A stretch of 64,000 bases of DNA from NCBI GenBank assembly GCA_963727575.1, contig CAVSIA010000011.1, forward strand, positions 1 through 64,000, in the 5' to 3' direction. How positions within the stretch are numbered: the stretch's first letter is position 1; each line of letters starts with the position of its first letter. The DNA is from JAHQVI01 sp963727575 (GTDB lineage: Bacteria; Pseudomonadota; Alphaproteobacteria; Rhizobiales; Rhodomicrobiaceae). Below are positions 11,517 through 20,370 of the stretch, piece after piece. The position numbers were made by a program, and so were the translations under genes. The notes under the pieces were generated by a model. The model had not been told where the DNA came from. It did not search any database and worked only from the letters and a program-made list of their open reading frames with translations.

Positions 11517-12116
11517 ATGTCAGACCTGATCCCCTACGTGCTCCAATACGGCACGCCGCTCGTGGTCCTGATCGTCAGCCTGGAGTCGCTCGGACTGCCG
11601 CTGCCCGGCGAAACGCTGATGATCGCGCTGGGCGCGACGGCCGGCGCCGGTGAGGTCAGCGTGACCGGGCTGTTCTTCGCGGTATGGGCCGGGTCGGTCC
11701 TCGGCGACAATATGGGCTATCTGATCGGCCGCCGCTTCGGCAGGCGCGCGATTTTGGCTCTCGGGCGGCACTCCGGCCTCACCGAAGACCGGCTGGCACG
11801 GTTCGAAGCGCCGTTCCAGCGCTATGGCGTCCTCGTGGTCCTCGTCGCCAGGTTCTTCATCATCCTGCGGCAGCTGAACGGCATCATCGCCGGCAGCCTC
11901 GAAATGCCGTGGTGGCGCTTCTTCGCCGCCAATGTCGTCGGCGCCGGGCTCTGGGCCGGGTTCTGGCTGTTCGCCAGCTCCTATTTCTCCGCCCATATCG
12001 TCGGCCTGATGCACAACCTCCACGATGCCCGGCTAGTGCTGCTCGCCGTCCTCGTGCTTGGCCTTGTCGGGGCGATCTACTACCTGCATCGGCTGTTGCA
12101 GAACCCCCGCAATTGA
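11517..12116 (+). CDS. DedA-family (SNARE-associated/VTT) inner-membrane protein
   Basis: A 199-residue polytopic protein of the DedA family, implicated in lipid scrambling and membrane homeostasis. Recognisable features are the E-(x8)-GE-like N-terminal motif (LVSLESLGLPLPGETLMIAL), then GSVLGDNMGYLIGRRFGRRA, and the re-entrant RFFIILRQLNGIIAGSLEM with the conserved arginine and glycines. At least four hydrophobic segments are visible. The ATG at 11517 starts the family homology; a longer in-frame start adds ~45 unlike residues. No operon partner. Three repeated GTGCATATC motifs precede it. Confidence 0.88.
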   Translation: MSDLIPYVLQYGTPLVVLIVSLESLGLPLPGETLMIALGATAGAGEVSVTGLFFAVWAGSVLGDNMGYLIGRRFGRRAILALGRHSGLTEDRLARFEAPFQRYGVLVVLVARFFIILRQLNGIIAGSLEMPWWRFFAANVVGAGLWAGFWLFASSYFSAHIVGLMHNLHDARLVLLAVLVLGLVGAIYYLHRLLQNPRN

Positions 12117-12990
12117 CGGATGGGATCTTGCGCAAGCCCGAGCCGACAATCAAGCAGCTAAAGTGTTTGCCGAGTGGCGCTCTGTTGACGGCGGGTCTGA
12201 CAGGTTGCGCGACGGTAAATTCCAGTCCGCCAGTCGTTCTTGCGCGGTGTTCTCCGCTTACGGAGTATAACGGGGCGAACTAGAAAAAGTCGTGGGAAGA
12301 GTCAAATCAACTCCCGAAAAGCTTAATTGTCCCTGACTGCATCATCGACTATTCGAAGTTTCGTGAAACCTGTAAACGGATAGCGAAATTTTACCTCCAC
12401 CCCAAATTCGGAATAGAAGGAGTGGGGTGGCTTAAGCGAAATTCATCGGAAAAAGAAAGCGTATACGGCAACCGCACCCGCTGCTCCGGCCGCAAAAAAA
12501 TAAAAAAGCTCCGCGTAGCGTCGCACTCTTTCGAGACGATTGTCATGCATCGGGCCCTATCCCTGAAGTTGATTTCAAGGGAAAGCTGTACCAAAACTGT
12601 GATGAATTGACAAGCGGACGGTAACAACGTGTATTTTACCCGCATAAATTTTGCTTTTCAAGCGAAAAATCACTTTATACGTAATAATTATCTGGTTATG
12701 GAAAATCGACTTACTTGTCCTGTTAAACGAGGCCACGCGAACCTCTCAAGATTGTGGCCCACTGAACCCACAATAGGACCCTTATAGCTCGCCCTTACGT
12801 TCATGATCGCAAGATGGCGACTGACCACCGACAGCTCCGTGTCGAGTGCACAATCGCGGGGCTGGCGGGAGCGGATTTTTGCTTCGCCGCCGCATTTCCG
12901 GTGGTGCAAAATATCCCACTTCGGTGGATATGCACCGGTCGCGTAGCAGGCCGATCAGTGAATTCCTTTGCTTTTCATAGACTTCCAGCT
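12117..12990. other. Long low-GC non-coding region
   Basis: About 870 bp without a credible gene. Bases ~12290-12720 are distinctly A/T-rich compared with the rest of the window. TTGACA at 12607 and TGTATT at 12630 with 17-bp spacing form a plausible sigma-70 promoter with no gene behind it, so a small RNA is possible but unproven. Near 12898-12940 the motif GTGCATATCCACC (reverse strand) and a related GTGCAAAATATCCCAC lie 50-90 bp upstream of the sigma-54 promoter, at a typical distance for activator sites. Confidence 0.5.
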
Positions 12991-13005
12991 TGGCACGCGC
13001 ATTGC
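12991..13005 (+). promoter_or_regulatory. Sigma-54 (RpoN) promoter of bdhA
   Basis: TGGCAC-N5-TTGC matches the -24/-12 sigma-54 consensus exactly through the invariant GG and GC. It sits 54 bp upstream of the 3-hydroxybutyrate dehydrogenase ATG. Expression then requires an NtrC-type activator; one is encoded at 7669-9082 in this window. Confidence 0.85.
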
Positions 13006-13058
13006 GATATCAAGCGCGAACGCCCTCCTCCACGAGGGCCGATACGAAAGGAAGACCT

Positions 13059-13841
13059 ATGAAACTTGAGAACAATGTCGCCGTTGTCACCGGGGCCGGC
13101 TCCGGGATCGGACGGCAGATCGCGCTGACCATGGCCCGCGAAGGCGCCAAGATCGTCGTCTGCGACATCGACCTGCACGGTGCGCAGGAAACCGTCAACG
13201 GCATCCGCGGTGAGTTGGACGGCGAGGCCGTCGCGCTGCATATGGACGTGACCAATGAAGGCGAGGTCAACGATGCGATGGACGCGGCGGCCGGCCGGTT
13301 CGGGCGGATCGACACGCTGGTCTCCAATGCCGGCATCCAGATCGTGCATCCGATCGAGGACTTCCCCTATGCCGATTTCCGCAAGCTGGTCGCCATCCAT
13401 CTCGACGGTGCGTTTCTGACGACTAAGGCTGCGGTGAAGCACATGTACCGGCAGAAATCCGGCTCGCTGATCTATATGGGCTCGGTCCACAGCCATGAAG
13501 CCTCGCCGCTGAAGTCGGCCTATGTCGCCGCCAAGCACGGCATTCTCGGCTTCGCCCGCGTGATGGCCAAGGAAGGCGCGCAGCACGGCGTGCGGTCCAA
13601 CGTCATCTGCCCCGGCTTCGTCAAGACGCCGCTGGTTGAGAAGCAGATCCCCGAACAGGCCAGGGATCTGGGCATTACCGAAAAGCAGGTGGTCGAAGAC
13701 GTGATGCTCGGCGGCACCGTCGATAAGCAGTTCACGACCATGCAGGACGTCGCCGATGTCGCGGTGTTCCTCGCCAGCTTCGACACCAACGCGCTTACCG
13801 GCCAGTCCATCGTCGTCAGCCATGGCTGGTTCATGAACTGA
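13059..13841 (+). CDS. bdhA: 3-hydroxybutyrate dehydrogenase
   Basis: A 260-residue short-chain dehydrogenase that interconverts (R)-3-hydroxybutyrate and acetoacetate with NAD, the step that drains the PHB store. Cofactor motif TGAGSGIG, NAG at mid-protein, catalytic Tyr and Lys in YVAAK. The C-terminal signature PGFVKTPLVEKQIPEQA plus NALTGQSIVVSHGWF is characteristic of this enzyme rather than SDRs in general. The start ATG 13059 follows AAAGGAAG. It is the first gene after the sigma-54 promoter and is followed 34 bp later by the Sel1-repeat gene. PhaC-like and phosphate-acyltransferase genes nearby fit a PHB role. Confidence 0.9.
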   Translation: MKLENNVAVVTGAGSGIGRQIALTMAREGAKIVVCDIDLHGAQETVNGIRGELDGEAVALHMDVTNEGEVNDAMDAAAGRFGRIDTLVSNAGIQIVHPIEDFPYADFRKLVAIHLDGAFLTTKAAVKHMYRQKSGSLIYMGSVHSHEASPLKSAYVAAKHGILGFARVMAKEGAQHGVRSNVICPGFVKTPLVEKQIPEQARDLGITEKQVVEDVMLGGTVDKQFTTMQDVADVAVFLASFDTNALTGQSIVVSHGWFMN

Positions 13842-13875
13842 GCGGCGCTTCCCTCGTTCAAAAAGGAGAAAAGTC

Positions 13876-14592
13876 ATGGACAACATGGACTGGAAGACCG
13901 TCACCATTCTGGTCGCCGCCACGGTGCTGGCGGTCAGCGGCTACGTCGCCGGAGCTGGATTTGTAACCACAGCCGAGCACAACCCCCAGCGCGAGAGGGC
14001 GAGGGCCGATAACGCGGCTCGAAACGGCAACGACCAGTTGGCGTTCGGCCTCTATACCAGCCTCGCCAAGCAAGGCGATGCGTCTGCGGAGTACCGGCTT
14101 GGCGACATGTACCAATACGGCATCGGCACGAACGCCAATCCTCGACACGCCATTGCATGGCTGACCAAAGCGGCCAAGGCGGGCAATCTCAACGCCAGCC
14201 GTCAGCTCGGCCTGCTCTATCTCGACGGCAACGTCGCGGTGCAGGACTTCGCCAAGGCCCGCAAATGGCTGACCACGGCCGCCGGTGCCGGCGACATGAC
14301 CGCGCTACGCAGTCTGGGCGACATGAACGATCACGGGCTTGGCGGCCCGGCCGATCCGGTTGCGGCCTATGCCGATTACGCCGCCGCGGTGATCCGCGGA
14401 AACGGCAGCGGAGCCGTGATGCGCGACAGGCTTGAGAAGACCTTGACCGCCGACCAGCAGAAGCGCGGGCAGGAAAAGGCCCGGCAGATCCTGGCACAAA
14501 GCGGCGGCGTCAGCAGCCCCGCGATGAAGACCGCGGCAGCCGATCTGCCGCAGCCGGGTACGCGCGCCGGGAAGCATGTCCGGCGCCGATAA
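13876..14592 (+). CDS. Sel1-repeat (SLR/TPR-like) protein, membrane-anchored
   Basis: 238 residues. One N-terminal hydrophobic segment (about 8-30, VTILVAATVLAVSGYVAGAG) without a clear cleavage site suggests an anchor. At least three Sel1-like repeats follow, such as ASAEYRLGDMYQYGIGTN, NASRQLGLLYLDGN and TALRSLGDMNDHGLGG, forming an alpha-solenoid for protein contacts. The tail is Lys/Arg-rich. A strong AAAAAGGAG precedes the ATG, and it lies 34 bp after bdhA, so it shares the sigma-54 transcript. The functional link to hydroxybutyrate metabolism is unexplained. Confidence 0.82.
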   Translation: MDNMDWKTVTILVAATVLAVSGYVAGAGFVTTAEHNPQRERARADNAARNGNDQLAFGLYTSLAKQGDASAEYRLGDMYQYGIGTNANPRHAIAWLTKAAKAGNLNASRQLGLLYLDGNVAVQDFAKARKWLTTAAGAGDMTALRSLGDMNDHGLGGPADPVAAYADYAAAVIRGNGSGAVMRDRLEKTLTADQQKRGQEKARQILAQSGGVSSPAMKTAAADLPQPGTRAGKHVRRR

Positions 14593-14612
14593 TGCGTCCC
14601 GGCCGGGCCGGG

Positions 14613-14987
14613 TCAGCTCATCATTCCGATGCTGTGACTGAAAAACAGTGAGACGGCGAACAGAAGAGCCGCGAGCATCGCGAACAGCGCGATGTCCGTC
14701 CTCCGGCTTGCGCGGCGGATGTCGCCCGAGTCGATCGCGCGCGCGGTCTGAACGAATCGAACCAGTGACAGCACGAGGATGGCGATCCCCGCGATCATGA
14801 ACGCGAGCCCGACCCATTCCGCCACGCGCGCCGACGAGGCGACGTCGGCTTTCGCCAGTCCGGACAGCCGCAGCAGCAGGTTGAACTTCTCGACCAGAAA
14901 GCCGAATGCGACGACCGCCAGCGACGTTCGCACCCAGGCCAGCATGGTGCGCTCATTGGCGGCGTGATCCCCGTATCTGTCGATCAT
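14613..14987 (-). CDS. YidH/DUF202 small membrane protein
   Basis: A 124-residue DUF202 protein. The family motif is visible at the N-terminus (YGDHAANERTMLAWVRTSLA), followed by three hydrophobic helices (about 21-40, 55-75 and 95-120). The start ATG 14987 has GGGAGG upstream; a longer frame to 15101 adds unlike residues. Function of the family is unknown. Possibly shares a transcript with the DMT-type gene upstream on the same strand. Confidence 0.85.
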   Translation of the reverse strand: MIDRYGDHAANERTMLAWVRTSLAVVAFGFLVEKFNLLLRLSGLAKADVASSARVAEWVGLAFMIAGIAILVLSLVRFVQTARAIDSGDIRRASRRTDIALFAMLAALLFAVSLFFSHSIGMMS

Positions 14988-15149
14988 GCGGAAGCCTCCC
15001 CCTTTTCGTGCGGCGGTCGTCGAGCCAGACCATGCGCAACGATGCCGCCCCGAAAGCGCGGCGGCCCGGATGAGAGATAATGCGTCGGCCAGTAATTTCA
15101 CTGCGGCAAGATCGGCTCGGGCGTGCGGGGGTTCGCCGGTTGGCCCGTG

Positions 15150-15599
15150 TTAATGCGTCTTGATCGCGATGATGCCGGAGACCAGCAGCAGGGCGCCGCC
15201 GAGCCGCCAGAGATTGAGGCTATGCTGGGGATTGCCGAACAGGCCGAAATGATCGATCAGCAGCGCCATGCCGATCTGGCCGGCGAGGATGAAGACCGTG
15301 GTCAGGCCGACGCCGAGCCGCGGGGTAATCACCACGACCGACAGGATGTATGCCGCCGCGATCAGTCCTCCGAGCCACATCGTCTTGGGCGCTTCGACGA
15401 GTTCGGCGACGCTCGGCAGCGGCGGCCGCAGCAGCGCAACGGCGGTGGACAGCAGCGCCGCGCCGACCAGGAACACGATCAGTGCCGCGGTGTAGGGGTT
15501 TTTCGTCACCGCTCCGAGTTGGGCGTTGAACGCCAGTTGCAGCGGGATGATGGCGCCGGTGACGAATGCCGCCGTTAACAGAAGAGACGAGATGTTCAT
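15150..15599 (-). CDS. DMT-superfamily transporter of the YdcZ/DUF606 family
   Basis: 149 residues with five hydrophobic helices covering nearly the whole chain (e.g. FVTGAIIPLQLAFNAQLGAV, AGQIGMALLIDHFGLFG). The NAQLG motif after helix 1 and the G-Q-I-G-hydrophobic-IDHFG motif are typical of the DUF606/YdcZ half-size transporters, which work as dimers. The substrate cannot be inferred. Confidence 0.85.
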   Translation of the reverse strand: MNISSLLLTAAFVTGAIIPLQLAFNAQLGAVTKNPYTAALIVFLVGAALLSTAVALLRPPLPSVAELVEAPKTMWLGGLIAAAYILSVVVITPRLGVGLTTVFILAGQIGMALLIDHFGLFGNPQHSLNLWRLGGALLLVSGIIAIKTH

Positions 15600-16029
15600 T
15601 CCTGCCCTCGATGTTGCTCGTATAAGCCGCGCCGTAGCGACGGCTTGGCGGCGGGAACTTTGCCAGCGCCAGGCCGGTCCGTCATCCGCGAAATCGATGG
15701 GAAAGCCCGTCGCCTCCCGGCCGCAAACCTCCGCGCATTACGAAAATGTAAAGAAACGGCAACCCGACGGTTAGGAAACCCGATCTAGGATAGCGGATAC
15801 GAAAGGACGCATCGCCAATCAGTCCGGCGTGTTACCTGCACAGAACCGTCCCCTCTGACGTAGACGATCCGGAACTGGATGCATCCCTTGTCTGGCGGGG
15901 TGGCCCGACCATCCCCTCACTGTAGTGGCCGCCTCGCCAGACGTAGTCGCTTTCTTCTCCATCTGCCGCTAGGATTGCCGGGCGGGCAGCCGACGGCGAT
16001 GGCGGTTCGGCGCGTCCAGGTATCTGACG
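15600..16029. other. Intergenic region with a palindromic motif at 15736
   Basis: 430 bp without a gene. CATTACGAAAATGTAA at 15736-15751 recurs exactly, in reverse complement, at 21319-21334 in front of an OmpR-type regulator gene. It may be a regulator site for the divergent genes here. No hairpin terminator seen. Confidence 0.45.
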
Positions 16030-17019
16030 ATGCAAAATGCGGGGTCACACGTGACACGGCATCATCATATTTTCCAGCACATCCTGTCCAAAGCCGAAGG
16101 CATGACGCCGCCTGTGGTGGCCGTCGTTTATCCGCTCAGCGATGTCGCGCTTGCCGGAGCGGTCGAGGCCGCCGAGCTGGGCCTGATCGTGCCGAAGCTG
16201 ATCGGGCCGGTAACGGCGATCCGCGCGCTGGCGGAAACGCTGAAGCTTGATATCGCCGCCTATGCCGTCATCGATGCGGAAGACGCCGCCGAGGCGGCCT
16301 CCATAAGCGTCGAGCTATGCAGGGCCGGCAAGGCCGACGCCTTGATGAAAGGCAGTCTGCATACGGATCATCTGATGCATGCTGTCATGAACGATAAGAC
16401 CGGATTGCGCACGGCGCGGCGGATCAGCCATGTCTTCGTGTTCGACGTGCCGTCCTATCCCCGCATGCTGCTCATCACCGACGCGGCGATCAACATCTAC
16501 CCGGACCTCGAGGACAAGATCGACATCGTCCGCAACGCCATCGATCTCGCCCATATACTCGGTCTGGAAATGCCCCGCGTCGCCATTCTGTCCGCGGTCG
16601 AGACCGTGACGCCGAAGATCCGCTCCACCATCGATGCCGCCGCGCTCTGCAAGATGGCGGATCGCGGGCAGATCACCGGGGCGATCCTCGACGGGCCGCT
16701 CGCCTTCGACAACGCCGTCAATCTCAAAGCCGCCGAAATCAAGCACATCACCTCGCCCGTGGCCGGGGAGGCCGACATCCTCGTGGTTCCCGATCTGGAA
16801 GCCGGAAACATGCTGGCCAAGCAGCTCGAATATTTCGCCGAGGCGGAGGCGGCTGGCATCGTGCTCGGCGCGAAGGTGCCGATCATTCTCACCAGCCGCG
16901 CCGATAGCGCAAAAAGCCGGCTGGCATCCTGCGCCGTGGCGGTCTTGCTCGCTCATGCCAAGGCGTCGGCGCGGGCAACGGGTGTGCCGGTCGAGGACAA
17001 GCCGCCAAAGGCCAGATGA
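16030..17019 (+). CDS. Phosphate acetyl/butyryltransferase family enzyme
   Basis: A 329-residue acyltransferase that swaps CoA and phosphate on an acyl group (acetyl or butyryl). Family patterns: KADALMKGSLHTDHLMHAVM, the RISHVFVFDVPSYPRMLLIT segment, ILSAVETVTPKIRSTIDAAAL, and the C-terminal LVVPDLEAGNMLAKQL. Length fits the Pta/Ptb catalytic domain. It lies 38 bp before a PhaC-like hydrolase gene in the same direction. That neighbourhood suggests handling of short acyl groups linked to PHB turnover. The first ~25 residues (His-rich) may not be translated; a later start would leave the domain intact. Confidence 0.88.
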   Translation: MQNAGSHVTRHHHIFQHILSKAEGMTPPVVAVVYPLSDVALAGAVEAAELGLIVPKLIGPVTAIRALAETLKLDIAAYAVIDAEDAAEAASISVELCRAGKADALMKGSLHTDHLMHAVMNDKTGLRTARRISHVFVFDVPSYPRMLLITDAAINIYPDLEDKIDIVRNAIDLAHILGLEMPRVAILSAVETVTPKIRSTIDAAALCKMADRGQITGAILDGPLAFDNAVNLKAAEIKHITSPVAGEADILVVPDLEAGNMLAKQLEYFAEAEAAGIVLGAKVPIILTSRADSAKSRLASCAVAVLLAHAKASARATGVPVEDKPPKAR

Positions 17020-17057
17020 CGCATAGCGGGCTTCCCGCATCAGAAGGACAACAGCGC

Positions 17058-18183
17058 ATGACGACAGCAACCGGTTCCTCCGCTCCACGAGCATAGCGTG
17101 CCGTGGTTCTGGCCGCTCGCGGCCGCCGTCGAGATGCAGCAGAAAGGGCTGCACATGTTTGCCGACAATATGCGCTATCTCGCCGAGGCCGAAGCCATCG
17201 AAGCGCTGCCGCCATCCGATTGGGCGACGGAGAATCGGGTCATCCTGGACCTGGACACGATGCGGCTGCGGGAGTTCACGCCGGGCGCAGGCGACGCGCG
17301 GGCAGTTCCCGTCCTCGTCGATGCGCCCTATGCCGGGCACAGCGCGACCATCGCCGACTACGCCAAGGGCCAGAGCCTCATCGAGACACTGCTCGCCTCC
17401 GGTCTCTCTCGCGTATTTGTCACCGACTGGAAGACGGCGACGAAGGACATGGCCGATTTCGACATCGACAAATATCTGGCCGAGATCAACGTCGCCGTGG
17501 ACGATCTCGGCGGACGCGCGGTGCTGGTCGGTCTTTGCCAGGGCGGGTGGATGTCGGCGATGTATGCCTGCCGTTTTCCGGAGAAGGTCGCAGCACTCGT
17601 GCTGGCCGGTGCGCCGATCGACACCGATGCCGGCGACGGCCCGATCAAGCGGATCGCGCATGAGTTGCCGCTCAGCTTTTACGAAGAGATGGTTGACGCG
17701 GGCCGCGGCCGTATGCTCGGGCAGTACATGCTCGCCGGCTGGAAGAACATGCACCCCGACGAGCAATATGTCGGCAAGTTCATCGACCTCTACGCGCATA
17801 TCGAGGACCGCAGCTATATCGAGCGCACCGAGCGTTTCGAGCGCTGGTACGAGAACCCCATCGATCTGCCCGGCCGCTACTACCTCCAGGCGATCCAGCT
17901 TCTGTTCAAGGAGAACCGCTTCGCCAAAGGCGAGTTCGTCGGGCTTGGGCGCAGGCTTTCGCTGAAAGATGTCCGCGTGCCGGTCTATCTAATGGCGGGC
18001 GATGCCGACGACATCACCACCAAGGAGCAGGTGTTCGACGCCGACCGTCTGCTCGGCACGCCGGCGGGCAGGATCGAGAAGAAGCTGGTTCCGGGTGGCC
18101 ATATCGGCCTGTTCATGGGACGCCGCACCTTGAACGAGGCGTGGCCGGTCATCGCCGAGTGGATCAAAAGACATGCCGGATAG
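17058..18183 (+). CDS. PhaC-like alpha/beta hydrolase with a cysteine lipase box; frameshift at the 5' end
   Basis: An alpha/beta-hydrolase of ~370 residues whose nucleophile motif is G-L-C-Q-G-G (Cys147 counting from the GTG at 17098). Cys in place of Ser in this box is the hallmark of PHA synthases and related polymer-active enzymes. An Asp in LMAGDADDITT and a His in GGHIGLFMG complete a Cys-Asp-His triad. The N-terminus PWFWPLAAAVE recalls PhaC-associated proteins. The uninterrupted frame begins at GTG 17098, but an ATG at 17058 joins it after a one-base frame change near 17080 and I take that as the true start. It is shorter than class I PhaC (~570), so it could be a class III-type subunit or a depolymerase-like relative. 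Confidence 0.78.
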
Positions 18184-18318
18184 ACCGGCGGGCCAATCGG
18201 AGAGGAAACAATTTGACGCTGTCACCGCTATCTCAACATGGGACCGCGCGGCGCTTAGCCTATCGATCGGGCTCCACAGCGAGGCTCCCCCCAAGCCGAC
18301 CTGAAAAGGAGACCGAAA

Positions 18319-18903
18319 ATGACTGATCAATCCGCCGGAAGGCTGCAGGATGTCCGCGCAGAAGTCGCCGCGGCCATCGCTGCCCATCGCAATATGTTCC
18401 TCGTCGAGGGCGTGATCATCGCCATCCTCGGCGTGTTTGCCGTGCTGATGCCGTTCATCACCTCGCTCGCGGTCGAGATCATGATAGGCTGGCTGTTCAT
18501 TGCCGGCGGACTGCTGCGCGGGCTGGCGCTGATGCGGGCCAAGCACATGCCCGGCTATTGGTGGTCGATGCTCGGCGCGATCCTGGCAATTGCCCTCGGC
18601 ATCGTGCTGGTCGCCCGCCCGCTGCAAGGCGTCGTTACGCTGACCATGGTGCTTGTCGGCCTGTTCCTCATCGAGGGCTTTGCCGCCATCTTCTCGGCGC
18701 TCGATTTCCGTCACCACATGTCGGGCTGGGGCTGGACGCTGTTCAGCGGCATCGTCGATCTGGTGCTGGCCTTCCTGATCTGGCAGGGCTGGCCGGCATC
18801 GTCCGCCTGGGTGATCGGATTGCTGACCGGGATCAACCTGTTCTTCCTCGGGCTGTCGCTGGTGATGCTCGCGCTGGCCGCGCCGAAGCCGGCGTCGTCC
18901 TGA
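18319..18903 (+). CDS. HdeD/DUF308 family membrane protein
   Basis: A 194-residue membrane protein with six hydrophobic helices in tandem pairs (e.g. VEGVIIAILGVFAVLMPF, LGAILAIALGIVLVARPL, GIVDLVLAFLIWQGWPASS). The repeated G-(hydrophobic)-P pattern is typical of DUF308/HdeD, linked to acid resistance in enterobacteria. The ATG follows AAAAGGAGA. Convergent with the kinase gene; the 24-bp gap has a small GC-rich hairpin (about 18907-18930). Confidence 0.88.
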   Translation: MTDQSAGRLQDVRAEVAAAIAAHRNMFLVEGVIIAILGVFAVLMPFITSLAVEIMIGWLFIAGGLLRGLALMRAKHMPGYWWSMLGAILAIALGIVLVARPLQGVVTLTMVLVGLFLIEGFAAIFSALDFRHHMSGWGWTLFSGIVDLVLAFLIWQGWPASSAWVIGLLTGINLFFLGLSLVMLALAAPKPASS

Positions 18904-18927
18904 GGCGGAAAGTGACCGGCGGCGGCG

Positions 18928-20370
18928 CTACGCCCGCCGCTGGGCGAGGCGGGGCACCGCGATTTGCGCCAGACTCCGCTTCCGCTCCGGATTCGGACGG
19001 CGCAACCGCCGGTCCAGGAAGGTGAGGCCGATGATCAGCCCGGGCGCGTTGTCGCCGAGGGCGATGTGGATGCCGTGGATGGCTGCGATCGACCGAACCA
19101 GCGCCAGGCCGAGCCCGCTGCCGGGGGTCTTCCGGCTGCGTTCGAGGCGGTAGAACGGCTGGAAGATCTTGGTGCGGTGCTCGGTCGGAATGCCCGGCCC
19201 GGTGTCGCCGATGATCAGCTCGACATTGCCCTCGTGCCGTCCCGCCCAAAGCGTGATGCTGGCGCCGACCGGACAATGGTTGATGGCGTTTTCGATGAGG
19301 TTGACGAGCATTTGCGCCAGGAGTTCGCGGTTGCCCTGCACCCGCAGGCCGGGACCGATCTGCGCGGTGAAATTCTGCCCCTTCTCGGCGGCGACCGGCT
19401 GATAGCTCTCGGCGAGCTGCGCGGTCAGGTCCGACAGATCGACATCGTTGAAGCGCTTGCGCAGGTCGAGCGCACTGATCTGCCCGATCTGCAGGAGCGC
19501 GTCGAAGGTCCTGAGGATCTGGTCGGTCTCGGTCTTGGCCGTATCGATCACGTCGAGACAGCTCTCCGTCGTCGGGTTTGCCAGCCTCGCACCTTCGAGC
19601 CGCTGTCTGAGACGGCCAAGCGGCGTTCGCAAATCGTGGGCAATGTCGGTGGTGACCTGCTTCACCGAGCCCATCAGCTCCTCGATGCGCTCGAGCATCG
19701 CGTTGATGCTTTCGGAAAGCTGGTCGAATTCGTCGTTGCTGCCATGGATGGGCAGCCGCCGGGACAGGTCTCCGGCCATGATCCGCCGGCTGGCGCGATG
19801 GATTGTCGAAACGCGGGCGAGTGCGGCGCGGCTCAGGAACAGGCCGCTGCCGAGCGCAAGCGGCAGAATCACCGCCAGCGAACTCACCAGCGACCGGATC
19901 ATCAACTCGCGCAGATCCTTCGACTGATCGAGGCCCGCGCCGACGATCAGCAGCGTGCCATTGTCGAGCCGGCTGCCGAACATGATCAGAGGCGTCGCCC
20001 CGCCATCCTCGGGATCGACGATATTGTGCTTCAGCATGACCTCGCTCCACCCGGAACGAAGCTCGTCGGTCGGCAGATTGCCGATGGTCTGCATGCCGGC
20101 CCGATCCTCGATCGCATAGAGAAAGAAGCCCGTGGCTGGCGCGTTGGCCCGTGCACGGATTGTCGTCAGGAGATCGGAATAGCCCCTGGTCCGGAAAATG
20201 CCCTGGAGCAGCGACATCTCGGTCGAGATCTGATTCTGCAGCGTTTTCTTGAACTCGCGCGAAGCCCCGAGATAGATGAACGCCAGCATCACCACCGAGG
20301 ACACGGTGAACAGCAGCAGATAGAGCAGCGTGATGCGAAACGGCGAGCTGCGCAGGAGGTCTTTGGTCAT
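18928..20370 (-). CDS. Membrane sensor histidine kinase (EnvZ/QseC class)
   Basis: 480 residues. Membrane segments at about 13-34 and 161-182 enclose a ~125-residue periplasmic domain. HAMP follows (SRRIMAGDLSRRL). H-box VTTDIAHDLRTPLGRLRQ with His245, N-box LVNLIENAINHCP, GDTGPGIP and GSGLGLALV. The AHDLRTPL H-box is typical of kinases partnered with OmpR-type regulators. The start overlaps the upstream regulator stop by ATGA (20367-20370), so the pair is translationally coupled, regulator first. The signal is unknown. Confidence 0.93.
   Translation of the reverse strand: MTKDLLRSSPFRITLLYLLLFTVSSVVMLAFIYLGASREFKKTLQNQISTEMSLLQGIFRTRGYSDLLTTIRARANAPATGFFLYAIEDRAGMQTIGNLPTDELRSGWSEVMLKHNIVDPEDGGATPLIMFGSRLDNGTLLIVGAGLDQSKDLRELMIRSLVSSLAVILPLALGSGLFLSRAALARVSTIHRASRRIMAGDLSRRLPIHGSNDEFDQLSESINAMLERIEELMGSVKQVTTDIAHDLRTPLGRLRQRLEGARLANPTTESCLDVIDTAKTETDQILRTFDALLQIGQISALDLRKRFNDVDLSDLTAQLAESYQPVAAEKGQNFTAQIGPGLRVQGNRELLAQMLVNLIENAINHCPVGASITLWAGRHEGNVELIIGDTGPGIPTEHRTKIFQPFYRLERSRKTPGSGLGLALVRSIAAIHGIHIALGDNAPGLIIGLTFLDRRLRRPNPERKRSLAQIAVPRLAQRRA

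Noticed and set aside
16315..17799. 494-residue open frame on the minus strand
   Set aside because: Antisense to the acyltransferase and PhaC-like genes. Its composition is Arg/Gly/His-rich and no motif is recognisable, as expected for a GC-rich shadow frame.
18907..18930. Terminator between the HdeD and kinase genes
   Set aside because: The GC-rich stem is short and imperfect without a T-tract. Mentioned in the HdeD entry but not listed as a feature.
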